The position numbers and the translations under genes are program-made. 64,000 nt of DNA from Bugulina stolonifera. Its lineage: Eukaryota > Bryozoa > Gymnolaemata > Cheilostomatida > Bugulidae. The stretch lies in assembly GCA_935421135.1 (NCBI GenBank), contig OW285188.1, positions 4,950,733 to 5,014,732 of the forward strand, in the 5' to 3' direction. Shown one piece after another: positions 46,145-59,925 of this stretch. Within the stretch, counting starts at the first letter, position 1. Each line of letters starts with the position of its first letter. Below the pieces are notes generated by a model. That model saw only the letters and a list, made by a program, of their open reading frames with translations, was not told the origin of the DNA and ran no database searches.

Positions 46145-49100
46145 ATATTTTACTCTGTACTTGTGATGTATGAGTGTGAAATAAAAAGCAATGATTTGGA
46201 GAAATTTGAACTTGAATGGCCAGTGTTGATCACCTACATAGATAGTAAGTTTACTATGACTTAACCATTCCCACACTTCTTTGGCAAGCGATGTCCTGAT
46301 TCCACCTGCCAATCAAACCTGAGCATCTTAAAAGTGCAGGGCATTCAAAGTAGCATTATACCCAGACAAATTGTGTAAAACTTACATTTAGAAATTAGAG
46401 CATTCTCTAAGTAGCAAGTGTTGTCAAGTCTCTGCAAAAAGTACCCCTAGTTTAAGTTCACTGCTGTGGTGGATCATAATTAATGAGGTTTTGCACCATG
46501 GTTGTTACTCATCTGTCAGTTGCAGCTACTCGGTCAGCATGGTTAAAGGGTCAAAACACTTCCCTCTAGATTAACCAGCTTTTGTTTTGTTCCACCCAGT
46601 CCCTGCTAATCAGCACTCAAAACAGCTCCTGTTGAGAGAAAAGATGCATACTGGATAAAGATTCACCTCCTCTGGTCTCTTTGAAACAAGGCATCTAGAC
46701 ATCTAGGTAGGAAAGGGTACAAATTTAGCAGTATCAGCGCTGTCACATCCCAACGTTGTAGCACTGTGATTCATGCTGGGTTTATAATAGACGGTGATTA
46801 AGAATGGTTGTGAGACTTTGGTAAGCTCATACCCACTAATAGAAGACAACCCTAAGGGTGCCTTAGCGCCACAACTGTATAGTCTGCTCTTATTTATTAT
46901 GCTAAAAAACTTGGTTATCCATCTTAGCTGTAGCTGGTACAATAATAATGATAGCAGACTGTGTACCTAAATGTAGTTTGCTATAATATTCTACTGACTT
47001 TACTTCCCACTATTGATCCCAAGTAAGAAAGAAAATAATGATCACAAATCTGCATTTTTCCTACTTGTCGTGGTGAAGAATGAACTTGATCAATGGCAAA
47101 GTTACTGATGTCGCACAGGAGCCTTATAAGGTTGAATACCCTTCATAACACCACCAATAACCTTTACGGGACTTTTTACCAGATTGTTAAATTTACCTTA
47201 ATTTTTGAAGTAGTTTTAATCCTTATTTCCAAAATAAAATAGTTTGGTCAACTAATCTGCATATGCCCATATTATTGGCAGCATAGTTGAGCTTATAGTT
47301 ACATGTATAATCATATCAAATAACAGCTCACTCACTTTTGCCACAAAGGAACACATCGGCTATGCTCTAACACATGCTCATCTAATGCATGTAACATATA
47401 CATGTACATTCCAACATAATGCTCTTTAGAACACATGAGGCTGAACTCTGGCAACCTTGCCCAGCGTGCTAAAAGGTAGGGGTGAGACAATGCGTTCTTA
47501 TCTGTTATGCTGGTAATACCTGCATGTGGTACACCATGCACTGAATCAAGGTTTTTGGCATCATGTTTAGGCAAGTGTCAACTGAAGTTTAGCTGGGAAT
47601 GCATTTACAATTATGATGGTAGTGAATTACTAAGCAGATTGGTTAATGTATCTACTTGTAAGATCTACGTTGCAAAATTATGTTCAGCATCCACAACTGT
47701 ACAGTCATATACTACGTATACAATCATTTATTATCTGAACACATAATTAACAAACTACTCACATACTGGGTTTGTTCCTCTATCATCTTTTATTGCTTAT
47801 AATTATTGTAATGGCTGTCTCACTGGGCTGAGCGCAGTTGGGCGACAAAATGTGCATGGCAGTAACTATCGAGGCAGCTCAGGGGGCCCTAGCCGCCTGA
47901 ACTTTTTGTCAAAAGAATAAAAAACTAAGCTAATATCGAAGGCATAGCTCTCCTGCCCAACATTATATAAACATACTCTAAGTAAAACAGTGCTACTGTG
48001 TGTATGATTTCAGATTAGACTGATGGCTAATTTCCTCGTGAAGCCACTGCTTACCTGATTGTGTAATTGATAGAGGGCTGAGTCTTCATGCATAGGGACA
48101 CCGTGCGAATCCCACTGAGGGACAATTTTGTTTTCATTTTAGTAATTCACTCACTTTGTAAGCTACCATAAGGTTAAGTGAATATCTATTATACAATACT
48201 AATCTCATCGGTAACATAAGATCACCGCATGTTTAATTCTACAACATATTCAACTATAGGGAATGTTCTAAGAGTGCATGCACAGTGTACCCACCCACCT
48301 AATTTGTTCCACTTTGAACACGGTTCTTCAGGGTTTGGGAACCCTAGAATACTACTTTCCATCCCTATCCACCAACTAATTTTGCACTATTTCGCATCTT
48401 ATTAATGTGTGTACATTTTTAGACCTACGTCATGTAAAGGACTGCAATGGTAGTTTACGACCAAGCCAAACAGAGAAACACTTTTTTGCATTTTACTAAT
48501 ATTTGAAGTTTACTATTTTTGCAGATTACTATACTACTTTCTTTACTTTTGTACCATCGCTTATTGCTCAAATAAAGAGTTGAATTCCAAAATGAGACAT
48601 AGACCATTTTCAAAAAAATTGAGGTTGACATCCCATGGTGTTCTTCACAGTACAGAGTTTGATATGGACCAAAATATTTTTTTCAAAATGCTGCCTATCC
48701 GCAGTAATAACATTGGAAATACCAGTATACTGTTCCAAAATGAGATATATCCATGATTGTTGAATTCCAAAATGAGACAAATCCTTTTTTCCAATGACAA
48801 TGTGTGCTCTTCAGCTAATCAGCCAATCAGTATCAACCTAGTATTTCATGCAGAACTCAATAATGGCTTCAATGTACAACTATGCTGGCTTTGATTCCTT
48901 GGATGAAAATGTTCAACAAACCTCTCCTAATAGTAGCAGCAAAAAAAGACCAAACAAAGAGGCTCACCAACAAACTATTAGAAAAAAGATCTTCATAGTG
49001 GAGAAGCGAAAATGTCAGAATAACACAATATAGCCAATTTGATTCATTTCTTAATTTTTGGGAAGACATGCATGCACATAATAATGTTTAGATTGCGGCC

Positions 49101-50320
49101 AGAGATTGTGATAAGGGCTTCATTGTTTACTTTGAATTATTGACTAATTTAGTACAAGCTGTTATATGACGATAATAACATTCAACTGTTTGATTCAGTT
49201 GTATATATGAATCAGTGTTAAAGTGAGACATATCCGAGGATAAGTCTCACTTTGGATCGGGATGCAAAATTCAAAGGACTGTAGCGCCGCCACATTGCTC
49301 ACATGATTTTCATAAAACATCCCAATGATTGGGCCCAAGTCTAACATGTTGAAAAGCGAAAAGTTGTGTGGTCTGTTGTAAAAAGCTTTGCTGTGAAAAT
49401 TCTTGCTCAAATATCTGAAATTGGAAAAAATGGACATGTCTCATTTTGGAATGCAGCTCTACAGATATACATGTCAAATGCATCAAATGGCTGCTTTTGT
49501 GCCCCCATCCCACATGTACACACCTTCTCCGCACCGCTACTGTTAGCCAGTCCAGTTTTTGCCACCACGACTTTTTTGGGAAAGTTATCCTCCTGATGTG
49601 TTCTACATTATCGTTATGCTATCCCAATTTATTCATGCTAACTTTCAGTACCTGGGATCCCTGTTACCACACTGGAGTGGTGCGCCAGGTCTCTAGCTAC
49701 ATGTATCTCTTAGACCCTCAGTCTAGCAGCGCCCCTCCAGTAGTTATAAACAACAGATGAATGTATTGTGCAAATTAGATATTATATTGATGGCGCGTAG
49801 ACTGATAGGCATGAGAACGGCTACCAGATGTCTTGAGATAAAGGCTGTAATGCGCTAATTGAAGTAATACAATATAATTTTACATTGACATTTTTTTATT
49901 ATAAATGACAACTTTAAGTAAATGTTTAGACGTAATGTACATGTAATAACTGTACAATAATTAGGCATGGGAACCTAAGTTTATACAAAGTGTTAATGGT
50001 CTATGAGCCTCACATGCCCAGATAGTTGGTGCAACAGCTATGTTATTTGTTTGTTTCTTTGATTTCTCAGCTGACCTAACCTAGATAACCTTTTTTTGGA
50101 GAGCTATATTAAATAACAGATGCTGTCTATGTATATTATATAGAGACAACATCTTAGGTGGCTCAACGCTGTATTTCCCTTACACGCCATTACATACTGT
50201 AGTGCACAAATTATGGTCATGCATAATGCATTGCAGTTATCAAAAAGCATAATAAGCAACCCACAGCTGTTGAATGTTTGAATAGCACCAGCAACAGAAG
50301 TTGAAAACTTCTAAATTTTG
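46145..50320. other. Gene-free part of the right paralogous block
   Basis: 46150-46470 matches 11040-11250 and 11910-12030. 47085-47168 on - is the tail of the SINE seen at 8560, without its tRNA head. 47174-47575 matches 8777-9180. A tRNA-like piece lies at 48050-48118. 49600-50050 matches 9500-9950. Short frames here are not supported as genes. Confidence 0.5.
48584..49453. mobile_element. Small DNA transposon with ATTCCAAAATGAGACA ends and repeats
   Basis: ATTCCAAAATGAGACAT at the left end recurs complementary at the right (ATGTCTCATTTTGGAAT, 49437-49453). Extra copies lie at 48733 (TTCCAAAATGAGATA) and 48765 (ATTCCAAAATGAGACA), and shorter ones near 49218 and 49244. This mirrors the motif-array design at 17089-19175 and even shares the ending GRGACA. 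An internal frame (48848-49033, 61 residues, MASMYNYAGFDSLDENVQQ) is lysine-rich at its end and unrecognised. Confidence 0.6.
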
Positions 50321-51320
50321 TGTTAGCTTGGGTGCTTGGTTTCACTTAACTGGTATTGTAATGTTTTTAGTGTATGATGTACGTACAAGTGCCGATGTAG
50401 CACGAGTACGGAGGTGCTTGGTAGTTGGTAGAGGACGACCAAGGTAACTTCCACACATTACATAAAGAGTGAACAGTTGTGTTAAGCTCTTGTGATTATT
50501 GATGAAGACGTAGGCGGAGGCTGAGACTCATTGAAGAGTCAAGGGTCGACGTACGTAGGTCTTGTAGTTTATGCTCCAAAGGAGTGTAGAAAGTAGTAAT
50601 GCTTATCCAAGGGCTCAGACCCGACGCTAGATTCATTGAAGAATCTGGAATCGGTTAAGGTCCGATGGTGTAGAACTCACAAGAAGTGTAGAAAGAGTAC
50701 TTAAACGAGTATGAGGATGAGCTCGGGCGCTGAGGTATAAAAGACCAGGGCTGGAGCTGCCTGCCTGCAAGAGTAAGACTTTGTATGTTGAGTTAGGAGA
50801 TGTTGCTTCATTAGAGCGCAATCAACAACTGATTTGTGCAGCAAAATGCGTGAGCTTTTATACATAAGATACTTTCGGAAAACGGTATGATAAAGTATCA
50901 GGCAGTACAATAAGGTATCGTACAAGAAATTGCATAACAATATGGCGGAATTACGCCCGAGGTCAGCCATCAGAAAGGTCGGCCTTGCACCAAAAGTGCT
51001 TACAATAATCTAAAACAGATAATATATAATTATGACCGTGTTCTGAGACATCGGCCCCAAAAGTATACAGGTAAAAAGACTTAGAGCAATAATCAGGCAA
51101 AGAGGAATTGCACACAGTAGTATAATTGAACTATACAATGAATGCGAAGGCCTGATTGGCTAATAATAATCTATTACACATTATGCATGCAGTAGTTGAT
51201 AACAACGGTAAGATAATAGATACAATGTCCAGCATTTATAAGATAATAAGTGTAATGTCAGGCATGTATTTAGGATTCATGCATGATAATATTGGCACAA
51301 GATATAGTCCACGCTGTTGC
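50321..51320 (-). mobile_element. LTR of family 2, copy a (- sense), right edge uncertain
   Basis: Similar along its length to the copy at 51748-54029 once the hAT insert is removed. Read on -, it would end CCCAAGCTAACA at 50321 and has a TATAAAAGCT box near 50857. It shares TAAAAGACTTAG-like and CGGCC-rich words with family 1, so the two LTR families are distant relatives. The 5' end (near 51320) has diverged. Confidence 0.5.
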
Positions 51321-51747
51321 AGGCTATGCTGATTCACTACAGTATATTACCAGAGAAACTAATGTACAGACGGGATATAATCTTCCTGCTTAAGAACCAT
51401 AGTCACACTTACTACTGTATGTACATGTAGATGTAGAGAACTCCCACAGTTATTAAACCATACATGTAGCACACTGAACATGCACAATATTAGAATACAA
51501 TTGCACGGATGTATATTATATAATGGGCAATAATGCAGTATCCATGTTCAGCCACATTTTTGCAGAACTTTATTGTTTTTGAACTACCAAATTAATATAG
51601 TTGACATTAACTTATTGACACATTAGAATAAAGACACACAGATTTATCTTATTGAAAGTCAACATGAAAGTGTAGTTCTTGACTTGAAAGTCAAGCTTGC
51701 TTAAGAAGATTAATTGTGTGCGTCTTATAATGTTATGGTCTACATTG

Positions 51748-54029
51748 TTTTAGCTTGGGTGTATGGTTTCACTTAACTGGTATTGTAATGTTTTTATTGT
51801 ATGATGTGCGTACGAGTGCCGATATAGCGCGGGTACGGGAAGTGCTTCGTAGTTGGTAGAAAACGACCAACGTAACTTCCAGAGCTGTAAAGAGTCCCAA
51901 AAGTCATGAGTCTAGAGTCTATAAGAGTCAGCACCTCAAGTGTCAGCACGAGTCTCAAGTCCAACACTGATTTCAAGAGTCGAGTCACAAGTCACATAAA
52001 ATCAATAGCAAGTCGTTCAAGTCTTTGTATTTCAGGTGACAATTTACAGGAAGTCGGTGTACCAAGAGTGAGAGTCTGCAAAAGTCTGGAGTCTAAAGAA
52101 TTGCTCGAGTCAAGTTTTGACAAACAGTGAGTCACCTCAGACTCTGTTACTGTAGGGGTAGTATTAGTAGTACTTGCAACATCCTACATAGAACATATAA
52201 AAGATTGCATTCATGATAAAAGTGAAAGTATTTGCTTACAACATGAAATATAAATATACAATTTAAAATGTTCTAAATTGTAAGCATGTTATTTAACTTA
52301 TTTTATGATCATACTTTCTTACATAGGCCTACCTACCTACCATTGCTGTTACTCTTTCTCACCAAATTGAATTATGAATATAATTATAATATTACTGTTT
52401 GAATTGAAAGAACTCTGTATTGTTATTTGCTTAGCAAAAAAGATGAAACAGTATCGTATGATAAATAAATAAATAAGTAAACTCAGCAAAGATCTCAGCA
52501 ACCTTAGCTAGGTAGCTAATTTTTACTTTATATTATTGAGGTAGCTAGCTAGCTAATTAGGTTATTGCAAAAAATATAGAAATAGTAGTATGTACACAGG
52601 CCTACTGAAAAACTACCGAAATTTGGCTTGATTAGCATTTTCTTGGTTTAAAACAAAAACCAGTAGTAGTAATAGTAACCTAGCGCGTACATTTGTGTAG
52701 TTTCCCAAGCTATATCACGTAAACATAAGAGGGCCATATTTATGCGCCCCGACGTTTACAATAGCATATCAATGGCTAAGTAAATATAGCGACCTAATGC
52801 GTATATATTTATAACAGGGACTTCCTTCTTATTTTTTGCAAAATGACGTTTTCTGCACAAATAAAAGACTGAGTCTGTAGCACTGCAGGTAAATTAAAGT
52901 CAATTTCTGGTTCACTCGAGTAGAGCAGAGTCTTCTTATTAAGTTCTGATAGAGTCAGAGTCAATGAGAGTCTTTTCAGGTAAGAATAAGGGCGAGTCAA
53001 TGAGAGTCTTACAATTTAGCAATTCAGCACAATTCTCTCAAAACTCATGGAAAGTCTGACTCGAGTCAGACTCGTACTCGACTCAACTCCAAACTCGAGT
53101 CACAGGGACTCTTTTACAGCTCTGGTAACTTCCACACATTACATAGAGAGTGAACAGTTAGTTAAGCTCTTGTGATCATGAATGAAAACGAGGGCCGGGT
53201 CTGAGACTCATAGAAGAGTCTAGGGTCGACGTAGGTCTGTTAGGTTTATACTCCAAAGGAGTGTAGGAAGAAGTAGTATTGATCTAAGGGCTTAAACCCG
53301 ATGCTAGATTAATGAATAATCCGGGATCGACTAATGTCCGATGATGTAGAACTCACAAGGAGTGCAGAAAGAGTGCTTAAACGAGTGTGAGGACGAGCTC
53401 GGCCACTTAGGTCTAAGAAGACCTGTGGGTTGAGCTGCTTGCCTGCAAGAGTAAGACTCTGTAGGTTGAGTTAGGAGGTGTTGCTTTTTTAGAGCGCAAT
53501 CAACAACTGATTTGATACAACAAATGTGCTGGCTTTTATACATAAGATGCTTCCGGAAAAAGGTACGATATTGTATCGGGCTGGTACAATAAGGTATTGG
53601 GTCGGAAGTTGCATAACGACATGGCGAAGTTCCGCCCGACGTTGGCCACCAAAAGGGTCGGCCTTGCACAAAAAGTGCTTACAATACACCAGTATTGATT
53701 ATATATTATAAGTATAGTCGTGTTCTGCCCCACCCGGCCCCAAAAGTATACAGGTAAAAGACTTAGAGAAAGCAATCAGGATAATAGGTAATTGCACGCA
53801 TAGTATAATTGAACCATGCAAGAAATGCAACAGCCTGATTGGCTAATAATGACAATATAAGGCACATTATGAATACAGTAATTGATTGTAATAGTAGATA
53901 GTAATGTAATGTCTATGCATGTATAAGATATGTATTATAAGAGCAATGTTCATGCATGTATGAGATATTGGAACAATGTCAAGCAGGTGTAGGTTCCATG
54001 TAAAGGCACCAAGTTATAACAATATAACA
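51748..54029 (-). mobile_element. LTR of family 2, copy b (- sense), interrupted by a hAT element
   Basis: Read on -, it starts TGTTATATTGTTATAACTTG at 54029 and ends CCCAAGCTAAAACA near 51748, with a TATAAAAGCC box near 53535. Without the hAT element and one copy of its duplication it is about 1030 bp. No flanking target duplication was found, and no retroelement genes adjoin, so it is a solo LTR or a remnant. Confidence 0.55.
51880..53124. mobile_element. Non-autonomous hAT transposon, 1245 bp
   Basis: Ends CAGAGCTGTAAAGAGTCCC and, as its complement, CAGAGCTGTAAAAGAGTCCC, flanked by GTAACTTC on both sides (51872-51879 and 53125-53132), the 8-bp duplication typical of hAT. Subterminal sequence is full of GAGTC/GACTC words on both arms (51900-52100 and 52920-53105), likely transposase-binding repeats. 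No transposase frame remains inside. Confidence 0.88.
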
Positions 54030-56575
54030 CCCAACAGCACTGTCCAACTTATATAAAATTTACTCTCAATTGGTGATGCGTTTCACCGCTCGATCAATAT
54101 AGTGTGCTACTCATAGATACCACCTGTCAATAGCTAAAAATATATTAACAAATATTAAAATTGGCAATTCAAGGATAGATTAATATACATGTACGTGTAA
54201 CTACTATAATAAATACATGTAATTTATATATATGTACTTACAATTAAGCGCAATCCTCTCCTTATTAAGATATCTTGGAAGCATGACTAACATAATAAAT
54301 TATCAACAGATAGCAGTGTTGAGTGTGAAACAATAGTAAGATATTTAGTCACAATGACTTATTAGCAGATAGCAGCTTTGCGTGTAAACAATAATAAAGC
54401 TATGTAAAAGCTAATAATATTGTGGTGGAAACATGTTTTGGGAATTCCAGCTGGTATTAGAAGGCTATTTTGTACAGCTTTTTGTGTAATACCAGAAGAA
54501 GCTATATTAATAAGGCAAGGCTTCCAGAGAAATAGCTACCAGCTGACAGCTACTCTCTGCTGTGATACACATGAGCAGTGATAGTGGAGCGATCAAGAAA
54601 GAGAGACTGGTTTTTGTTGTGCATACTAACTATATTTATCTTTGAGTTACTTTATTAGAGGTCTCTGTACTTGTACCGAAACATAACATTGTGACTGTAT
54701 TATTATTCCTTATTATTGATTACTAACATTATTATTACTACCATTGTTATTGTCTTTTTCTTATTTTATTACATGAATACAGAGCTAAATCTGGAAGTTA
54801 GTTGTTTCCTTGTCACTCCTTTGTCTGTCATCATCCTCATAGTTGAGTGATTATCTCAGCCTCAATACATCTGGCTGAGTCCTAAGTTAGATTTCCAAGC
54901 GTTTAGGAGGATCCAAAGGTAATAGAGTTGTGTGTCTCTGCCTTGCTAGCAGCACACAACGGGCAACATCTATTACAATATTATAGTGTTATGTGTAGGA
55001 GTAATACTACATGTTTGTATTACAAGCCAGCTAGCTTGTATTCTGTTATGGTAACTCTTTGTACTACTATAGCTATCTTTCCCTTACACTGAGCATTTGA
55101 AAACTGTAGGACCTTCAATGTGGTGTTACATTGTGCCTAACCTAGACAAATTCAATAAAACTTAGAAGTTGAAATTTTCTCTAAATACCTGTGCATGTAG
55201 CAAGTGTTGTGAAGTCTCTGCCAAAGGTACCCATTCAAGTTCACTATTGTGGACCACAATATACATGTACCATAGTTGTTAACCAGTTAGCAGCTACAGT
55301 ATAATTAATTTTGTTTTGTAGGATATGTTGTACCAGCATCGTCCTTTGCCTGTTGGGTCCACCTGTACACCATCAAGTATACTACTTTGCACAATACCTA
55401 TGATTTGACTGTTGCAGTAACACATTGCATATTGTGTTGATTATGGGTGGCTTGATATTATAATTATTGTGAAAAAACCGGAGTCTCCATGCACAGACTA
55501 ATAGTGAGGAAGGTAAACAATCGAACCTTTGGGTTAGAATTTCCCACCCATATTTTACTCTTCGCTCTCATTTTAATGTAAATGTGTGCTACTGGTTGCA
55601 TTTTAGTTGCCATTATTTGTTCAAAAAAACATTGCTCTAGTCTATGTGCTCTTCTGAACAAGTGACCAGTTTCCTGCATATTACTTCGCAGAATTTCTAT
55701 CACACTTCACCATGCAGGTAAGTCTTGTTTGACTTATAATTATTGCATGATCACTGCATCTAATAAGGACTCAAAACAGCCCATGCAGAGATAAAACTAT
55801 GTATACCTGATAAAGATCCACGTCTGGGCTTTTTGAAAGAAGAAAAGTCACACAGTGGTGAGGAAGGTGAAAAAATTGGCATCATAATCACTCATTAATC
55901 ATAAGCGGCTCATTGCAACCTTGTAGCAGTAGCTTTATGTTGGGTTTGGTTGAGTTGGTTGTTAATAGATAAGAGTAGGAGCTCATACTTATTATAAATT
56001 AGACAATACATTAGCACTTAGCATGGTGGTATGTGAAGTCCAACAGACAGCTATCTGCTATTATGATTATTCTATCAGCTACAGCTAACTGGTGGTTGAC
56101 CTACATTTACATGGCTGGCTTTAATGTTCTATAGCTGCGACTCAATCTTCAGCTTGTTGAACTTGTTGACCCCGAAGCACACTAGAGCTTGTCACTATTT
56201 AGTGGTATACTGCACCTGTGATTTACCACTAAGACCATTGCTTATAGCTTGATCAGATCTACAGTGGAAACTCTACTGTAGAAACCAGTCATGCTTCTAA
56301 GTACAAGTAGGTACCATAGAATACCATAGCTTCACATTTATCATTAGCATTCTTCACAAGCAAATTGTTTTTACAAACCACATTATTTGACAATTGCCAC
56401 AAAGCCGCACTTACAATTTCTCTTGAAATTTAGTTCACATGCAGCCCAACATGGGTTACATTGAAGTGTATGTTTACATGTAATATAATCTTACGTTGTT
56501 ATCTAAACTTGTTCCAAATAGTGGAAGGAATAATAGCTGGATCCACCACTGGATGCCAGCTCAATCAGGCACTAG
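54030..56575. other. Gene-free spacer upstream of gene B
   Basis: No gene supported. 55140-55260 matches 11910-12030, 55760-55830 matches 46620-46680, 56140-56180 matches 13415-13455, and from 56370 the sequence matches the flank of gene A. A gypsy fragment found in the matching place of the left block (12535-13408) is absent here. Confidence 0.5.
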
Positions 56576-56583
56576 TATAAAAT
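56576..56583 (+). promoter_or_regulatory. TATA box of gene B
   Basis: TATAAAAT in the context CAGGCACTAGTATAAAA, 76 bases before the ATG, the counterpart of 14196-14203 in gene A. Confidence 0.6.
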
Positions 56584-59500
56584 GTGTTGCATTAGACTGT
56601 GATAGCTATTCTACCTATCCAGTAACACCAGGTAATATTAACAGAGAGAGAGAAGAAGATGAGATACACCGTGTATAATATATTGGTGAGTAAAAATGAA
56701 TCTTCTAACGGTTATACAGGGAATTTCGAAAAATTGAGCGAATTTTTTAACAATTTAAAAGAATCAGCAAGTGTGAAAGAAGTGATTGCTCAATTTAGAT
56801 TACATCAATTGAGTATTTTCTAAATATGAAACCACCTACACAAATATAAGTTCTACAGTTGATAAGATTCTATTGGCGCATAAGTCTTATAATGCATATT
56901 ACTAGGTACTGTACTGCCAGCAATCAAAGCACAGACCTGGGAGGGGTTTCGTTTTATTTTGTTACAAAGCTTAATTATAAAAAAAATTACAAAGTACTCT
57001 TTTCAAACTTGATATAAAATATTTAACTGATTTTAAACCAACTCAGGCTAATACAACACTATTATGAGGTCGAAGTTGGAAGTACTAGTATATTGTTTAT
57101 GTCTAGATGGTGCTGGTTGCTATGGAGACAGCATCAGCTGACTCTGCCGAGGGGGAAGAGACCAGGTATGTAACTCTAGTTTACCTACTGAATATTTTGA
57201 AGTACATGCAAAATAATGTATGTACATGTACGTACATACATAGTGAGACATTTCTGCAAGAACTGCAAGTTGGAAAGCGTTCTATTCTAAGAAATGAGCT
57301 TTTTTGCTGCCATGAGACAAATACTCTGCCGCGGCTTGGGTTTCTCTGTCAGTGTAAGATTTATTTCAGTTAATGGTACTAAAGTCAATAAGAGCCTCAA
57401 TTAATGATGTTTTAAATGGTGATTGGTGATACATTGGTTATACATGTATCATTCACATCGGAACGAATTTCAGTTCTGTAAATAATTCACATGCACATGC
57501 ATATTATTTATGATATCTGAATATCGGCATCACAGAGAGTGCATGGTAAAATATCAAACAATGGCTTTGCGTGCAAGACATTTGTTCTTTGGTTATAATG
57601 TAGATCAGCGTTCTGCTTTCAATAATATTTGATAGTAATTTACATGTATTATGTACCTATCATATACTCGTTAATAACATCCATACACAGGCCCACAGGT
57701 ACATGTACATGTACATACATGTGGTGTACATAATTATAATACTTTACCACACATGACACACATTGTATTAACAACACAATGTTATTGTTATTGACAGCAT
57801 CTCCTACAATATGGTAGATACATTTTTTACCACTCAAGGAATGGTTACACACATGAAACTAGACCAGTCCTTGAATGATGGAAGTATTCTCTTCAGCAAC
57901 CAAACCACTCTTCTAACCACTGATGGCACACATACGAAAAATGTATTTACTCAATCAGCTGAATCACTAGATTATTTCCACCAGCTCAACTCTTCCCACA
58001 TTGCCCTGACAGATAGAGATCTGAGCTGCATAAAGATGTTCAATAGAGAGAATGGACAGCTTGAAGTACTTGCAGGAACCTGCGGAGAATCAGGCTATGC
58101 TGATGGAGGGATTGGTATAGGAAAGTTGAATTCACCTCAAGGTACAATCTCAGATATCAATGATCTTGGAAAATTGCTGGTGCTGGACTGCATAAATGAT
58201 GCATTGAGGTCGGTGGATGTTGAAACTGGAGAATTGGGTACAGTCTTTAGATCTGGTTTCAGTACACCTATAATGATGGCTTGGAGGGACAACAGCTTAC
58301 TTGTAACCAATATGTACTACATTTCTATGGTAAGCTGGCTCCAAGATGGAACAGTCACTAATACCAAACTTGTTGGTTAAACCACAAATAGTGTCGATGT
58401 CTATGGAAGTTTCGATGTTGCTAGATTCCGCACCCCAACTGACCTTGCAGAGATAGCGGAGGACATCTATCTGCTCTCTATATTCAGCAGTGGAAGTCTC
58501 AGACTAATGAACCTGAAGACCAATGAGATAGGCCCAGTTTGCACTAGAGGGGAAACTCCATGCAATGTATCAACTCCTGACAAATATGGTCCTGGATCTC
58601 TACTCAAAATAGGAGGGGATGTGTTTGTGGGAAAGTTCGGGAAGATCGAGAAGCTCAGTGGTTCGTACATTGTGCATTTGATATTAAAGGCTGAGTTGCA
58701 AACCGTTGTTTTGTCTCGATTTTTTATCACAGAGTTTTTTGCTATGAAAGTCAAAATACATGCATGTGTAAATTACATTAGCTAAATGTATTCAGTTATT
58801 ATTAATTTATTTTATATCAACTGCAGGTAGCAACTTGCCGACCGAAGCTACCAAAGTTGCCTGTCCTGATAACAACATAACAGTCACCATCGGACATGGT
58901 AAAGAGACAGCAGATGTTTTGCTACATTGTGGAAACACAGCAGTTCTCCCTCCTGGAATTCATGAGTTCAAAACAAAAGACAACCCCAATGGATGCAGCT
59001 ACTATGTTAATGTTTTCTGTAAGTCAGTATTGCTTAACTTAATTTGGAGGTTGTAGAAGATTTTAGAATTTGTTTTCTGCAAGCCAACTGCATGTACACA
59101 TACATGTACACAAGCGAAACATGTTAATTCTATGAAACATATCTAAGCTACATGCATTTTCAATGCAGTTAATGGATACTTTACTGCAAAACTAGTACCC
59201 TCTTCATATCTAAAATATCTACAATAATGTCATCAGTAGGAGTTATCTACCCTTGTTCCATGGAAATTCAAGTAGAACGCTCATTTGATTATTTTGACTT
59301 TGGCGCACAGATTACAGCTGTCGTGATATTCTGTAGCTAAAACCGTCTTTAGGATGAATCCAGTGTTCATCTTTATTCACTAAACATACATGTATACAAG
59401 TGTACAATTAGCAATTATGTGTTACATTGTAAAACACGCCACAGGCCCTACATAGTGAGTAGGGATGTTCATAAGGTAAACATGTACATGTAGCCTACAT

Positions 59501-59589
59501 GTATGTATATTGGGCCAATTAACTGTGGAAAACTCTGAAAACTCATTTAAAACTTTTAGCAACAGACAGTGATTTTACTCTGTAGAACT

Positions 59590-59612
59590 ACATGTACATG
59601 TACATGTACATG
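59590..59612. repeat. (ACATGT) simple repeat
   Basis: Uninterrupted alternation of ACATGT/TACATG words. A similar run is at 61631-61654 and shorter ones occur throughout the window. Confidence 0.8.
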
Positions 59613-59925
59613 GATGATCTAGCGCTTTGTTCTATTGTACAAACTATTGTTTTAATTTGTCCTATTTCTAGTATTATAACAAAGATGAAAACTTAGCTAA
59701 ATTAGTTGGTTCAGAATAACACAGAGTATGATCTGGCAGTTACTAGCTCCAATGATGTGATTAATTGGCTGCAATAGAGATCATACCGAAAGTAATGTCA
59801 TGTAGCCAAGTTGGTATTGTGATTGGTCCAAATCATACTGGGGTTTCTTATGGTGTGTGCAGTTTACAATCTCAACACCTCAGTGCAGTTGAAATTGGGC
59901 AAAAAATTTCTGAATCGCAAATTAT

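Noticed and set aside
50321..54029. The two family 2 LTRs as ends of one retrotransposon
   Set aside because: Only about 430 bases lie between them, with no primer site or coding sequence, and the copies are quite diverged.
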